A stretch of DNA of 64,000 nt from an uncultured bacterium (GCA_900548385.1 URKJ01000008.1:61759-125758), one strand, 5' to 3'; positions 8,501 through 16,854 are shown, numbered from the stretch's first letter. Numbers and translations: made by a program. Notes: generated by a model from the sequence alone, not told the origin.

Positions 8501-10041
8501 ACATTTATTCGATCGAGGATCTGGCACAGCTGATTTACGATCTGCGCAATTCCAATCCGAAAGCGCGGATTTCGGTAAAACTGGTTTCCGAGGTCGGAGT
8601 CGGCACGGTTGCGGCGGGTGTGGCAAAGGCACATGCCGATGTGGTGCTCGTCAGCGGTCATGACGGCGGAACCGGCGCTTCCCCGCTGACCAGTATCAAA
8701 CACGCCGGTCTGCCGTGGGAGCTCGGACTCGCTGAAGCGCAGCAGACTCTGGTGCTCAATCAGCTGCGCGACCGGGTGCGTCTTCAGGTGGACGGACAGC
8801 TGAAGACCGGACGCGACGTGGTGATCGGCGCTCTGCTGGGTGCGGAGGAATTCGGATTCGCTACGACGGTTCTGGTCTGTCTCGGCTGTGTCATGATGCG
8901 CAAATGTCATGAAAACAGCTGTCCGGTCGGAGTGGCGACGCAGGACCCGGAGCTGCGCAGGCATTTCAGCGGCAAACCGGAGTATATTGAAAACTTTCTC
9001 CGTTTCATTGCCGAAGATACCCGCGCGATTCTCGCCCGGCTTGGTCTGCGCTCAATTGACGAGGCGGTCGGCCGCGCCGATCTGCTGAGAATGAATCGTG
9101 CGATTGATTTCTATAAGGCGCGCAATCTTGATTTTGAAAAGATCCTGACTCCGGTTTCCGGCGGGAAAGTCCGTTTCGATCCGGCACACGCCGCGGAAGA
9201 ACTGGACAATTTCGACCGTCGGAATCTGCTGGGGGCGCTTCTGCCGCATATTGAGGATGGCACTCCGGCGGAACTGGACTGCACGGTCTGCAATGTGGAC
9301 CGCACCGTCGGAACGGAACTTTCCGGCGAGCTGGTTGCCCGGCGCGGAGCGGCGGGATTTCCTGACGGCACGCTGAAAGTGCGGTTCCGCGGCTGTGCGG
9401 GCCAGAGCTTCGGCGCATTTCTGGCCCCCGGCCTTGAATTCGTGCTGGAGGGCGAGGCGAACGACTTCGTCGGAAAAGGTATTTCCGGAGGCGTTATCGT
9501 GATTCGTCCGGACCGGAATGCCGGATTTGATCCCGGTTCCAACGTGATTGCCGGAAATGTGATCGGTTACGGCGGAACGTCCGGCAGAATTTTCATCAAC
9601 GGACAGGCGGGGGAGCGGTTTGCAATCCGCAATTCCGGCGTGACGCTTGTCGTGGAGGGAGTCGGCGATCACGGATGCGAATACATGACCGGAGGCCGGG
9701 TCGTGGTGCTCGGACGCACCGGGGTGAATTTCGCCGCGGGAATGACCGGAGGTCTGGCGTATGTATACGACGAGTCGGATGATTTCGATTTGCGGTGCAA
9801 CGTCGGGACCGTGGACCTTGAAAGCATTCTGCCCGGATCGGAGGATGAAGCGGAGCTGACCGGACTGCTGCGCGAACATCTGGACCGCACCGGAAGCCCG
9901 CGGGCGGAAGCCATTCTGGCAGACTGGGGAAATGAACGCGCCCGTTTTGTCAAAGTGTTTCCGGTCGAATACCGTCAGGCGCTCGGACGCATGGCACGCG
10001 AGGACGTCGAAGCCGTCGACCGTCGCGGTGAGATGAATTGA
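5527..10041 (+). CDS. gltB: Glutamate synthase (NADPH) large subunit
   Basis: The 1504-aa alpha subunit transfers the amide of glutamine to 2-oxoglutarate. The N-terminal Ntn amidotransferase domain contains HDACGVG, so Cys32 should be the nucleophile after removal of a 31-residue propeptide. The central and FMN-binding synthase domains follow. The 3Fe-4S cysteines are in CLGCVMMRKCHENSCPVG. A glycine-rich GXGXG beta-helix domain closes the protein (for example GYGGTSGRIFINGQAGERF). Length is normal for the family. AAGGAGCT lies upstream of the ATG. gltD follows after 19 bp. Sigma-54 control is indicated by the promoter at 5460-5476. Confidence 0.97.
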   Translation: MEMNRQQLQQRFAAPPVPDTGLYSFANEHDACGVGLVADLNNVPDHRIVEMGMTVLKRLMHRGAAGGDPDTGDGAGLLLALPDEFFRSELGEKLPEAGKYGVAMLFGGTDRESAIEEIVTAEGGRVIAWRNVPVKPGEIGRAARETCPVIRQLFIDGSAFPSPKVFERKLYVMRRLIEKAVPECYVCSMSCRSIVYKGLLLATQLEKFYPDLGDERFKSPLALVHQRYSTNTFPAWHLAHPFRYLAHNGEINTLRGNLNQLRAREPFLASELFGDDIRKLLPLIPEGQSDSACLDNMFELLVAAGRPLSHAMLMLMPQAWGKNYHLGRDVRGFFEYHSALMEPWDGPAAVAFSDGVNAGAILDRNGLRPARYTLCKDGIFVLASETGVLDFPADQVVRKGRLRPGEMICLDLENHRLINDGELKNRAARRQPYRRWVEENKISVHGLFTEITPAEVHDDLIAMQKRFGYSREDVELIIKTMAASGKEPVGSMGNDAALAVLSDKPQLLFNYFKQLFAQVTNPPIDPIREELVMSLTTYIGNRGNILAETPAHARLIKLNRPVLTDDELLRLERAGQQDFQSRVLTMEFPAGGDGAVLALALENLAHSAVEAVRENCRILVLSDRNLSEHCVPIPSLLAVAAVNRALIAAGLRPEAGLIVQSGEVREIMHFALLVGFGATAVNPYLALESVTALARSGAIAADPVTAAGNYIHAVDKGLLKVMSKMGISTLRSYRSSQIFEAVGLNREVIDAYFPGTASRVGGIGLDGIAAEANRRFASAAVPALGHGENLLPDGGQYRFRKDGEQHLWTPESLAAFRQAVRTNDREAFDRYSRLIDDQAEHLCTLRGLFEFAPAKPVPLEEVESVESILKRFVSGAMSLGSLSPEAHEAIAVAMNRLGGMSNCGEGGEDSARYTPGPNGENRTSAIKQIASGRFGVTIDYLRHAKDLQIKMAQGAKPGEGGQLPGHKVNEFIARIRHSMPNVSLISPPPHHDIYSIEDLAQLIYDLRNSNPKARISVKLVSEVGVGTVAAGVAKAHADVVLVSGHDGGTGASPLTSIKHAGLPWELGLAEAQQTLVLNQLRDRVRLQVDGQLKTGRDVVIGALLGAEEFGFATTVLVCLGCVMMRKCHENSCPVGVATQDPELRRHFSGKPEYIENFLRFIAEDTRAILARLGLRSIDEAVGRADLLRMNRAIDFYKARNLDFEKILTPVSGGKVRFDPAHAAEELDNFDRRNLLGALLPHIEDGTPAELDCTVCNVDRTVGTELSGELVARRGAAGFPDGTLKVRFRGCAGQSFGAFLAPGLEFVLEGEANDFVGKGISGGVIVIRPDRNAGFDPGSNVIAGNVIGYGGTSGRIFINGQAGERFAIRNSGVTLVVEGVGDHGCEYMTGGRVVVLGRTGVNFAAGMTGGLAYVYDESDDFDLRCNVGTVDLESILPGSEDEAELTGLLREHLDRTGSPRAEAILADWGNERARFVKVFPVEYRQALGRMAREDVEAVDRRGEMN

Positions 10042-10060
10042 GAAACAGGGAGAAATCAGA

Positions 10061-11446
10061 ATGATACAGAGAATACATGATATTTACCGTCCCGTTGACC
10101 AGCGCCGTCGGGATTTCCGCGAAGTCGAACGCCCGCTGTCGTGTGCCGAACTCCATGAACAGGCGTCCCGCTGTATGGAATGCGGAATTCCGTTCTGTCA
10201 CGGAGCGGGGTGTCCGCTCGGCAATGTGATTCCGGAATTCAACGCCGCAGCCGCCGCCGGAGAGTGGCGGAAAGCATGGGAGATCCTTTCGTCGACCAGC
10301 AGTTTTCCGGAATTCACCTGCCGCGTTTGTCCGGCGCTCTGTGAAGGTTCCTGCACCAACGGCATTGACGGAGAGGCGGTAATGATCCGCCAGATCGAGA
10401 AAAAGATAGTCGAAACCGCCGGTAAGAACGGCTGGATGAAGCCTTTTGTTCCGGAAAAGCGCAATGGCAGACGCGTCGCTGTGATCGGAGCCGGACCGGC
10501 GGGACTCGCCGCCGCGGATGAGCTGAACCGGCTCGGATATCAGGTAACCGTTTACGAGGCTCATGCCGCACCGGGCGGACTGCTCCGTTACGGCATTCCG
10601 GATTTCAAACTGGAGAAAAGCGTGATCGAACGGCGGATCGAACGGATGAAACAGTCCGGGATCGGGTTTGTCTGCGGGACGCGTGTCGGAAAGGATATTT
10701 CGGCAGATTACCTTGCACGGTGTTCCGATGCCGTGGTTCTGGCGGTCGGAACGCCGGAAGCGCGCGATCTGCGTCTGCCCGGCCGCGAACTTTCCGGAAT
10801 TCATTTTGCTCTGGAATTTTTGCAAGGACAGAACCGGGTGATCGGCGGCGAGATTGCGACCGTTCCCGTTTCCGCCGCAGGAAAACGGGTCGTGGTGATC
10901 GGCGGCGGCGATACCGGAAGCGATTGCGTCGGTACGTCGCTGCGGCAGGGGGCTGCGAGTGTTCTTCAGATTGAGATCATGCCGGAACCGCCGGCGGAAC
11001 GTTCGCCCTCCACACCGTGGCCGCAGTGGCCGTATCTGCTGCGTACCAGTTCCAGCCATAAAGAGGGCGGCGAACGGCAATGGGGTGTTCAGACGACCGC
11101 TTTCACGGGCGAGCATGGACATGTTGCCGCACTTGAAACGGTTGCGGTCAAATGGGAGTTCAGCCCCGCCGGGCGTCCTTTGAAATTTGCCGCGGTTCCC
11201 GGTTCGGAACGGAAGATCGGGGCGGACCTCGTTCTGCTTGCGATGGGCTTTACCGGAGTCCGGCCCGACGGCGTGGCTGCGGAACTGGGACTCGCGGTCG
11301 ATCCGCGCGGCAGAGTGCTGGAAGATCCTGCCCGGAAAGTGTTCTGCTGCGGCGATACCGCTTCCGGAGCGTCGCTGGTTGTCCGGGCTCTGGCGGATGG
11401 GAAACGGACGGCTCACCGTCTGGATGCCGCATTCCGCGGAATGTGA
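10061..11446 (+). CDS. gltD: Glutamate synthase small subunit
   Basis: The 461-aa beta subunit passes electrons from NAD(P)H through FAD to GltB. The N-terminal region carries the cysteine ladder for two 4Fe-4S clusters (CMECGIPFCHGAGCPLGN, then CRVCPALCEGSC). Two Rossmann motifs follow: FAD binding (VIGAGPAGLAAADELNRLG) and NAD(P)H binding (VVVIGGGDTGSDC). The C-terminal FAD closure is CCGDTASGASLVVRALADG. It is co-transcribed with gltB. Confidence 0.96.
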   Translation: MIQRIHDIYRPVDQRRRDFREVERPLSCAELHEQASRCMECGIPFCHGAGCPLGNVIPEFNAAAAAGEWRKAWEILSSTSSFPEFTCRVCPALCEGSCTNGIDGEAVMIRQIEKKIVETAGKNGWMKPFVPEKRNGRRVAVIGAGPAGLAAADELNRLGYQVTVYEAHAAPGGLLRYGIPDFKLEKSVIERRIERMKQSGIGFVCGTRVGKDISADYLARCSDAVVLAVGTPEARDLRLPGRELSGIHFALEFLQGQNRVIGGEIATVPVSAAGKRVVVIGGGDTGSDCVGTSLRQGAASVLQIEIMPEPPAERSPSTPWPQWPYLLRTSSSHKEGGERQWGVQTTAFTGEHGHVAALETVAVKWEFSPAGRPLKFAAVPGSERKIGADLVLLAMGFTGVRPDGVAAELGLAVDPRGRVLEDPARKVFCCGDTASGASLVVRALADGKRTAHRLDAAFRGM

Positions 11447-11463
11447 ATATTCCGGCAAAATAT

Positions 11464-11508
11464 CCCGCAAAACGGATTCCGGCAGCTTGATTCCATTCGT
11501 TTTGCGGG
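11464..11508 (+). terminator. 11-bp inverted repeat after gltD (possible terminator)
   Basis: Perfect arms CCCGCAAAACG (11464-11474) and CGTTTTGCGGG (11498-11508) enclose a 23-base loop, 18 bp after the gltD stop. No clear T-run follows, so it may be a weak terminator or a message-stabilising stem. It separates gltBD from the activator gene only partially. Confidence 0.45.
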
Positions 11509-11572
11509 TACATTATGCAGGTGCCGGATATGGCGCAGATTGAAAACTTGATAACACGGGGAACGGAAAGCA

Positions 11573-13126
11573 ATGCCGCAAAGAAAACATGAACTGAGTC
11601 CGGAAATCACTGTTTTGCAGGAGATCAGCTATGCGGTGGTGCATCATCAGCGCAATGTTGATGATCTGCTGAATGAGATACTTGCCGTGCTTGACCGGCG
11701 TATGGGAATGTTGCGCGGTACGATTACTTTACTGCACGGCGATACGTTGAAAATCGAAGTTTCGCACGGTATTGATGAAAGCGGGATGCAGCGGGGGCTG
11801 TATCATCTCGGAGAAGGGATTACCGGAATGGTCGCCCAGACCGGAAAGCCGGAACTCGTGCCGGATATCGCCAAAGACGCCCGGTTCCTCAACCGGACCC
11901 GGTCCCGTAAATACGATCATCCGGTCGCGTTTATCTGCGTGCCGGTTTTTCACATGGAGCGGGTGATCGGAACGCTGAGTATTGACCGCCGGATCGAACC
12001 GGATACCGACTTGAACCGTGACATGGCGCTTCTGGAGACCATCGGCAACATCGTGGCGGATGCCGTCGCCGTATGCCGGAAGGAACACGAGGAGCGCGAA
12101 GATCTGCTGGAAGAGAACCGCAAGCTGCGCAAAATGCTCAATGAGACTCCAGGTGAGCTGATCGGGAACTGCCGCAGTATGCAGAATATTTACGGACTGA
12201 TCCGTCAGGTGGCGCCTTCCGATGCGACCGTGCTGATCCGGGGCAGTTCCGGAACCGGAAAGGAACTTGTCGCGAGGGCGATCGTTCAGTTGTCCGGACG
12301 CAGTTCCAAACCGTTCGTTGCCCTGAACTGCGCCGCTTTACCGGAGAATCTGGTCGAAAGCGAATTGTTCGGACATGAGAAAGGCGCTTTTACCGGAGCG
12401 ACCTGCCGCCGGATCGGGCGCGCGGAGGCTGCGGACGGCGGAACGCTTTTTCTTGATGAAGTCGGCGATCTGACCCTGCAAACTCAGGTGAAACTCCTGC
12501 GGTTTATTCAGGAACGTACCTTTTCACGGGTCGGGAGCAATCAGGAATTGCGGTCGAATGTCCGTTTCCTTGCCGCCACCAGCCGCAACCTCGAAGAGCT
12601 GATGCGGCAGAAGAAGTTCCGCGAAGACCTGTATTACCGGCTGAATATTTTCCCGATCGTGATGCCGGATTTGTGCAAGCGCCGCTGTGACATCATTCTG
12701 CTGGCGGAGCATTTCATTGAAAAGCTGAATGTCCGGTACGGCAAGCAGGTGAAACGGCTTTCCACGCCCGCGATCAACATGCTGATGAGTTACCACTGGC
12801 CCGGCAATGTGCGGGAACTGGAAAACTGCATCGAACGCGCCGTTCTGACTGCCACCGACGACTGCATTCACGGCTACAATCTGCCGCCGTCTCTGCAGAC
12901 CGGAAAGGAATCCGGTTCCGATCTTCTGCCGGAGGGCAAGGCGTCGTTCAACACGCTTGTGGATTCCTATGAACGGGAGCTGATCGTTGAGGCGCTGAAA
13001 CGGAACTTCGGCAATATGTCCGCCGCGGCGCGTGATCTTGATCTCTCTCCGCGCGTGATCCATTATAAAATCGGTCGTCTCGGCATTACTCCCGAATGGT
13101 ATCAGCAGGAACGTCCGCTTTCCTGA
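11573..13126 (+). CDS. Sigma-54-dependent transcriptional activator, NifA-like (GAF-AAA+-HTH)
   Basis: A 517-aa enhancer-binding protein. Residues from about 15 to 170 form a GAF sensor domain (GLYHLGEGITGMVAQTGKPE is typical of NifA-type GAF domains). The AAA+ domain has Walker A GSSGTGKELVAR, the sigma-54 contact loop GAFTGA, Walker B GGTLFLDEVGDL and the arginine-finger region. A Fis-type helix-turn-helix ends the protein (AARDLDLSPRVIHYKIGRLG). There is no receiver domain, so it is not a classical NtrC. It lies directly behind gltBD, whose promoter is sigma-54 type, so a role in nitrogen control of glnN/gltBD is inferred. What the GAF domain senses (2-oxoglutarate, PII or other) is unknown. 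Confidence 0.92.
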   Translation: MPQRKHELSPEITVLQEISYAVVHHQRNVDDLLNEILAVLDRRMGMLRGTITLLHGDTLKIEVSHGIDESGMQRGLYHLGEGITGMVAQTGKPELVPDIAKDARFLNRTRSRKYDHPVAFICVPVFHMERVIGTLSIDRRIEPDTDLNRDMALLETIGNIVADAVAVCRKEHEEREDLLEENRKLRKMLNETPGELIGNCRSMQNIYGLIRQVAPSDATVLIRGSSGTGKELVARAIVQLSGRSSKPFVALNCAALPENLVESELFGHEKGAFTGATCRRIGRAEAADGGTLFLDEVGDLTLQTQVKLLRFIQERTFSRVGSNQELRSNVRFLAATSRNLEELMRQKKFREDLYYRLNIFPIVMPDLCKRRCDIILLAEHFIEKLNVRYGKQVKRLSTPAINMLMSYHWPGNVRELENCIERAVLTATDDCIHGYNLPPSLQTGKESGSDLLPEGKASFNTLVDSYERELIVEALKRNFGNMSAAARDLDLSPRVIHYKIGRLGITPEWYQQERPLS

Positions 13127-13153
13127 TATTTTCCTGTATTTGCAGAAACAGAA

Positions 13154-13190
13154 AATGCCGGAACAACGTTACGCTGTTCCGACATTGCTG
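13154..13190. terminator. Bidirectional terminator between the activator gene and serS
   Basis: AATG(C)CGGAACA at 13154-13164 pairs with TGTTCCG(A)CATT at 13175-13186 with one mismatch. T-rich sequence follows on both strands (GCTGTTTT on plus, TTTTCTG on minus), as expected between convergent genes. Confidence 0.65.
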
Positions 13191-13213
13191 TTTTACAGTC
13201 GACTGTTCTGCGC

Positions 13214-14464
13214 TTATTTTGCAGGAGCCTCGATTCTGTCGAATCCTGTATAGGGACGGAGAACTTCCGGGATGATCACGGAGCCGTCCGCCTGCTGATA
13301 GTTTTCCAGAATGCAGATCGCGACACGGTCGGTCGCGGCGGTCGCGCTGATCGTGTGGACATAGCCCTTGGAGCCGTCTTTCCCTTTGTAGCGGATGTTA
13401 AGCCGGCGGGACTGGAATTCCGTCAGATTCGTGTTCGAGGTGACTTCCCGGTAGCCGTTGAAGCCGGGGAACCATGCTTCGATGTCGTACTTGCGGTAGC
13501 CCGGAGCACCCATATCGCCGACGCAGACATCGACGACATGGTAGGGAAGTCCGAGTTTCTGCAGCAGCATTTCTTCGTTTTCCAGAGCGAACAGGTGCTG
13601 ATTGACGGAATCTTCCGGTTTGCAGAAGATGATCTGTTCGACCTTATGGAACTGGTGTACGCGGAAAATGCCGCGGCTGGCTTTACCGTAACTGCCCGCT
13701 TCCGTGCGGAAGCAGGGAGAATAAGCGGTGTAGCAGATGGGAAGTTTTTCGGCTTCGAGAGTTTCGTCCGCATGATAGCCGACAAGGGTCTGCTCGGAGG
13801 TTCCGATCAGAGCGAGGTCTTCCCGTTCCAGTTTATAAGTCTGGTCGGCGAAGAACGGCAGATAGCCCGTTCCGTAAAGCGTGCGCTCTTTGGCGAGACA
13901 CGGCGTGATCATCGGGGTGAAGCCTTTTTTGATCAGCTCGGCTTTGACCCAGGTGTACAGCGCATCGCAGAGGAGAGCGCCTTTGCCTTTCCAGTAATAG
14001 AATCCCGCCTGCGCGACTTTTCCGCCGCGTTTGATGTCGAGAATATCCAGTTTTTCCGCGATTTCCTGATGATCCCGGACGGGGAAACCGAATTCGCGGA
14101 TCGTGCCGACTTTGCGGAGTTCCTTGTTGGCGGTATCGTCCGCGCCCATGGGTACTTCCGGATCAAGGATGTTCGGCAGCCAGGAGAGCGCTTCGTCAAC
14201 CTTGACACCGAGTTCGCGTTCCTTCTCTTCGAGGGCGGCGAGCTCGTCTTTCATGGCTTTGACCTGTTCGCGGGCGGCGGGATTGGTCTGGCATTCCTTG
14301 CTCAGACGGTTGCGTTCGCTGCGGAGAAATTCCGCGCGCTGCGTGACTTCGCGGCGTTCCTTGTCCAGTGCGACAATGGCATCGACATCGGCATCGGACC
14401 CGCGGACTTCACAGTTTTTCTTGATGAATTCAGGATTCTCCCGAATGTATTTAATGTCAATCAT
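13214..14464 (-). CDS. serS: Seryl-tRNA synthetase
   Basis: The 416-aa class II synthetase charges tRNA-Ser. The N-terminal long antiparallel coiled coil (about residues 25-105, rich in Glu, Lys and Arg) binds the tRNA variable arm. Class II motif 2 is at FRTEAGSYGKASRGIFRVHQ and the motif 3 region with the class arginine is near the C-terminus. The segment REVTSNTNLTEFQSRRLNI is typical of SerRS. Length is normal. It lies 23 bp after the rpiB-glyA stop with AAGGA upstream, so it is probably the last gene of that operon. Confidence 0.97.
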   Translation of the reverse strand: MIDIKYIRENPEFIKKNCEVRGSDADVDAIVALDKERREVTQRAEFLRSERNRLSKECQTNPAAREQVKAMKDELAALEEKERELGVKVDEALSWLPNILDPEVPMGADDTANKELRKVGTIREFGFPVRDHQEIAEKLDILDIKRGGKVAQAGFYYWKGKGALLCDALYTWVKAELIKKGFTPMITPCLAKERTLYGTGYLPFFADQTYKLEREDLALIGTSEQTLVGYHADETLEAEKLPICYTAYSPCFRTEAGSYGKASRGIFRVHQFHKVEQIIFCKPEDSVNQHLFALENEEMLLQKLGLPYHVVDVCVGDMGAPGYRKYDIEAWFPGFNGYREVTSNTNLTEFQSRRLNIRYKGKDGSKGYVHTISATAATDRVAICILENYQQADGSVIIPEVLRPYTGFDRIEAPAK

Positions 14465-14487
14465 GATAAACGTTTCCTTGTGTTATC

Positions 14488-16209
14488 TTAGAACTGCGGG
14501 AGCGGGAATGCCGCAGTAAACGCTTTCACTTCTTCGGCGATGGCGGCAAGCGCGGCATCGTCGTTGCGGTTTTCCACGGCGCGGTTGATGAAATCGGCGA
14601 TCCTGAGCATTTCCGGCTCTTTCATGCCGCGGGTCGTGACGGCGGGCGTTCCGATACGGATACCGCTGGTGACCATCGGTTTTTCCGGATCGAACGGGAT
14701 CATATTCTTGTTGACGGTGATGAGCGCTTTGTCGAGCGCGGTGGCGACGTCTTTTCCGGTCGCCTGTTTCGGACGGAGGTCAACGAGCATGAGATGGTTG
14801 TCCGTTCCGCCGGAGACGATGCGGAAGCCTTTGTCCACAAGAGCTTGGGCAAGAACCGCCGCGTTTTTGACAAGCTGTTCCTGATAGGCCTTGAATTCCG
14901 GTTTCAGCGCTTCGCCGAAGCAGACGGCTTTTCCTGCAATCACATGCATCAGAGGTCCGCCCTGAATGCCGGGGAATACTTTGGAATTGACTGCTTTGAG
15001 GTACTGCTCCTTGCAGAGAATGAGCCCGCCGCGCGGCCCGCGCAGAGTTTTGTGCGTGGTCGTCGTGACAATGTCGCAGTACGGAACCGGGGAGGGATGG
15101 ATGCCCGCGGCGACGAGTCCGGCGATGTGCGCCATATCGACCATCAGCTTGGCGCCGACGGAGTCCGCAATTTCACGCAGTTTTGCAAAGTCGATTGTGC
15201 GCGGATAGGCACTGGCTCCCGCAACGATCAGAGCGGGTTTGTGTTCGTTTGCGAGCTTCTGGAGTTCTGCATAGTCAATGGTTTCGGTGTCTTTGTTGAC
15301 GCCGTAAGGGACTATGTTATAGAGCTGTCCGCTGAAATTCATCTTGTGCCCGTGGGTCAGATGTCCGCCGTGGTCAAGACTCATTGCGAGGATGGTGTCG
15401 CCGGGGTTGATGAGTGCAAAATATGCTGCCATGTTCGCCTGGGAACCGGAGTGCGGCTGAACGTTTGCCGCTTCCGCTCCGAAGAGTTTGCAGGCGCGTT
15501 CAATCGCGATCTTTTCCACTTCGTCGACGAATTCGCAGCCGTTGTAGTAACGTTTGGCGGGATAGCCTTCCGCGTACTTGTTGGTGAGTACGGAACCCTG
15601 GGCGGCGCGGACAGCGCAGCTGGTGAAGTTTTCGGAGGCGATCAGCTCAATGCCTTCAAACTGGCGAACCGCTTCCCTGTCGATCCATTTGGCAATTTCG
15701 GGATCGCTTCCGCGGAGCGCGGCGATGTCGTCATAAGAATCTTTTTCAAGCTGGGTGAGGCGTCTTGCATGGCGTCCGCCGACGCAGGTGAATTCCGTTC
15801 CGAGCCATGTGCTGATGATTTCGCAGATTTCGTCGCGGGTGAGATAATCGGCGGGGATCACGAGAACGTTGGTGCAGTTGTGGTCACGGCTTGCCTTGGC
15901 GAGTTTGGTGCTGTAAGCGACGGCGGCGCGGACTCCGTGGAAACGGTTTGCCACGATGGCCATTCCGATGCCGGAGCGGCAGATCAGGATGCCTTTTTCA
16001 ACCTCGCCGGCGGAGACCGCACGGGCAAGGACGGCGCCGAACGTGTTGTAATCATCTTCGGGATCGAACTTGGAGGGACCGCAGTCGATTACGTCGAGCC
16101 CTTTGGCGGAAAGCGCCGCCGTGATCTCTTTTTTGAGTTCGAAACCACCGTGGTCTGCGGCGATCGCGATGCGTTTGTCGTCTTTGTTCCAGTCGGAGAT
16201 TGATTTCAT
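14488..16209 (-). CDS. Fused ribose-5-phosphate isomerase B / serine hydroxymethyltransferase
   Basis: A 573-aa fusion of two enzymes. Residues 1 to about 150 are RpiB: the phosphate-binding start IAIAADHGGFELKK and the active-site segment ICRSGIGMAIVANRF with Cys77. Residues from about 155 to the end are GlyA: IELIASENF, the conserved tyrosine region KYAEGYPAKRYYNGCE, and TTTTHKTLRGPRGG with the PLP lysine near residue 387. Both halves keep their catalytic residues, so both activities are expected. The second ATG (16209) is chosen because AAAGGA lies 8 bases upstream, whereas it abuts the first ATG (16218). In Bacillus, ywlE, rpiB and glyA are separate neighbouring genes; here the last two are joined. 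Confidence 0.93.
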   Translation of the reverse strand: MKSISDWNKDDKRIAIAADHGGFELKKEITAALSAKGLDVIDCGPSKFDPEDDYNTFGAVLARAVSAGEVEKGILICRSGIGMAIVANRFHGVRAAVAYSTKLAKASRDHNCTNVLVIPADYLTRDEICEIISTWLGTEFTCVGGRHARRLTQLEKDSYDDIAALRGSDPEIAKWIDREAVRQFEGIELIASENFTSCAVRAAQGSVLTNKYAEGYPAKRYYNGCEFVDEVEKIAIERACKLFGAEAANVQPHSGSQANMAAYFALINPGDTILAMSLDHGGHLTHGHKMNFSGQLYNIVPYGVNKDTETIDYAELQKLANEHKPALIVAGASAYPRTIDFAKLREIADSVGAKLMVDMAHIAGLVAAGIHPSPVPYCDIVTTTTHKTLRGPRGGLILCKEQYLKAVNSKVFPGIQGGPLMHVIAGKAVCFGEALKPEFKAYQEQLVKNAAVLAQALVDKGFRIVSGGTDNHLMLVDLRPKQATGKDVATALDKALITVNKNMIPFDPEKPMVTSGIRIGTPAVTTRGMKEPEMLRIADFINRAVENRNDDAALAAIAEEVKAFTAAFPLPQF

Positions 16210-16234
16210 TCGTGACATCCTTTCGTGATGGTTA

Positions 16235-16705
16235 TTATGTCGTTTTCGTATGATTCAGCACATCGAGGAAGAGGTTCCGGAGCGGTTCCTTCATCTCTTC
16301 AAAACAATTCCGGTAAACGTCGGGGGATCCGCCGTAAGGGTCGGCCACTCCGGTGTTCCTGCGGCTGTCGGAACGGAATTCGTTCAGCAGGTGGATTTTT
16401 TCCCGGACTTCCGGAAAGCACTCAAGAACGGCGGTGCGGTGCGATGCCGTCATGGTGATGATCAGGTCTGCTTCCGATACGAGCCGTTCGGAAAGAACGG
16501 ATGCCGTATGCCCGGTGATGTCTTCCCCGTTTTCCTGCATAACGAGAATGGAGTTGCGGGTGGCGGGCAGTCCGTCACAGGTGCAGGTTCCGGCGGAGGC
16601 GCAGCGGATCGCCGGTGTATTCGCTTCCCGCGCGAGTTTACGGAAGTATCCCTCGCACATGGGACTCCGGCAGGTATTCCCGGTGCAGACAAACAGGACA
16701 TTCAT
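16235..16705 (-). CDS. Low-molecular-weight phosphatase, predicted protein-arginine phosphatase (YwlE type)
   Basis: A 156-aa enzyme of the LMW tyrosine phosphatase fold. The P-loop is CTGNTCRSP at the very N-terminus, with the nucleophilic Cys and the Arg. The general-acid aspartate is in VADPYGGSPDVY. Tyrosine phosphatases of this family usually have Ile where this protein has Thr (CxGNICRS versus CTGNTCRS). Thr is the residue associated with phosphoarginine specificity in Bacillus YwlE, so arginine phosphatase activity is inferred. The start MNVLFVCTGN (16705) fits the family; an ATG six codons upstream (16723) has no ribosome site. It precedes rpiB-glyA by 25 bp, the same order as in Firmicutes. 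No McsB kinase is present in the window. Confidence 0.85.
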   Translation of the reverse strand: MNVLFVCTGNTCRSPMCEGYFRKLAREANTPAIRCASAGTCTCDGLPATRNSILVMQENGEDITGHTASVLSERLVSEADLIITMTASHRTAVLECFPEVREKIHLLNEFRSDSRRNTGVADPYGGSPDVYRNCFEEMKEPLRNLFLDVLNHTKTT

Positions 16706-16761
16706 GACTGGACCGCTCTCCATATAAGGTTGATATGATCCCGTAATATACCACGCTTTCA

Positions 16762-16821
16762 GGAAAAATCACGCCGGATTCCAAAGTTTTTCCAGGAAAA
16801 CTGGATTTCCGGTATCCGGCG
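16762..16821 (-). terminator. Probable terminator after the CvpA-like gene
   Basis: CGCCGGAT (16772-16779) and ATCCGGCG (16814-16821) can pair around a loop that itself contains CCAG-GAAAA-CTGG. On the minus strand the stem is followed by TGATTTTTCC. It is placed after the 16855 stop and before the phosphatase gene. Confidence 0.45.
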
Positions 16822-16854
16822 CTGTTTTTTCTGATCGGACAGAATGTTTTCTGT

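Noticed and set aside
14488..16209. Glycine riboswitch or other leader control in front of the rpiB-glyA gene
   Set aside because: Only 25 bp separate it from the phosphatase gene, leaving no room for a riboswitch.
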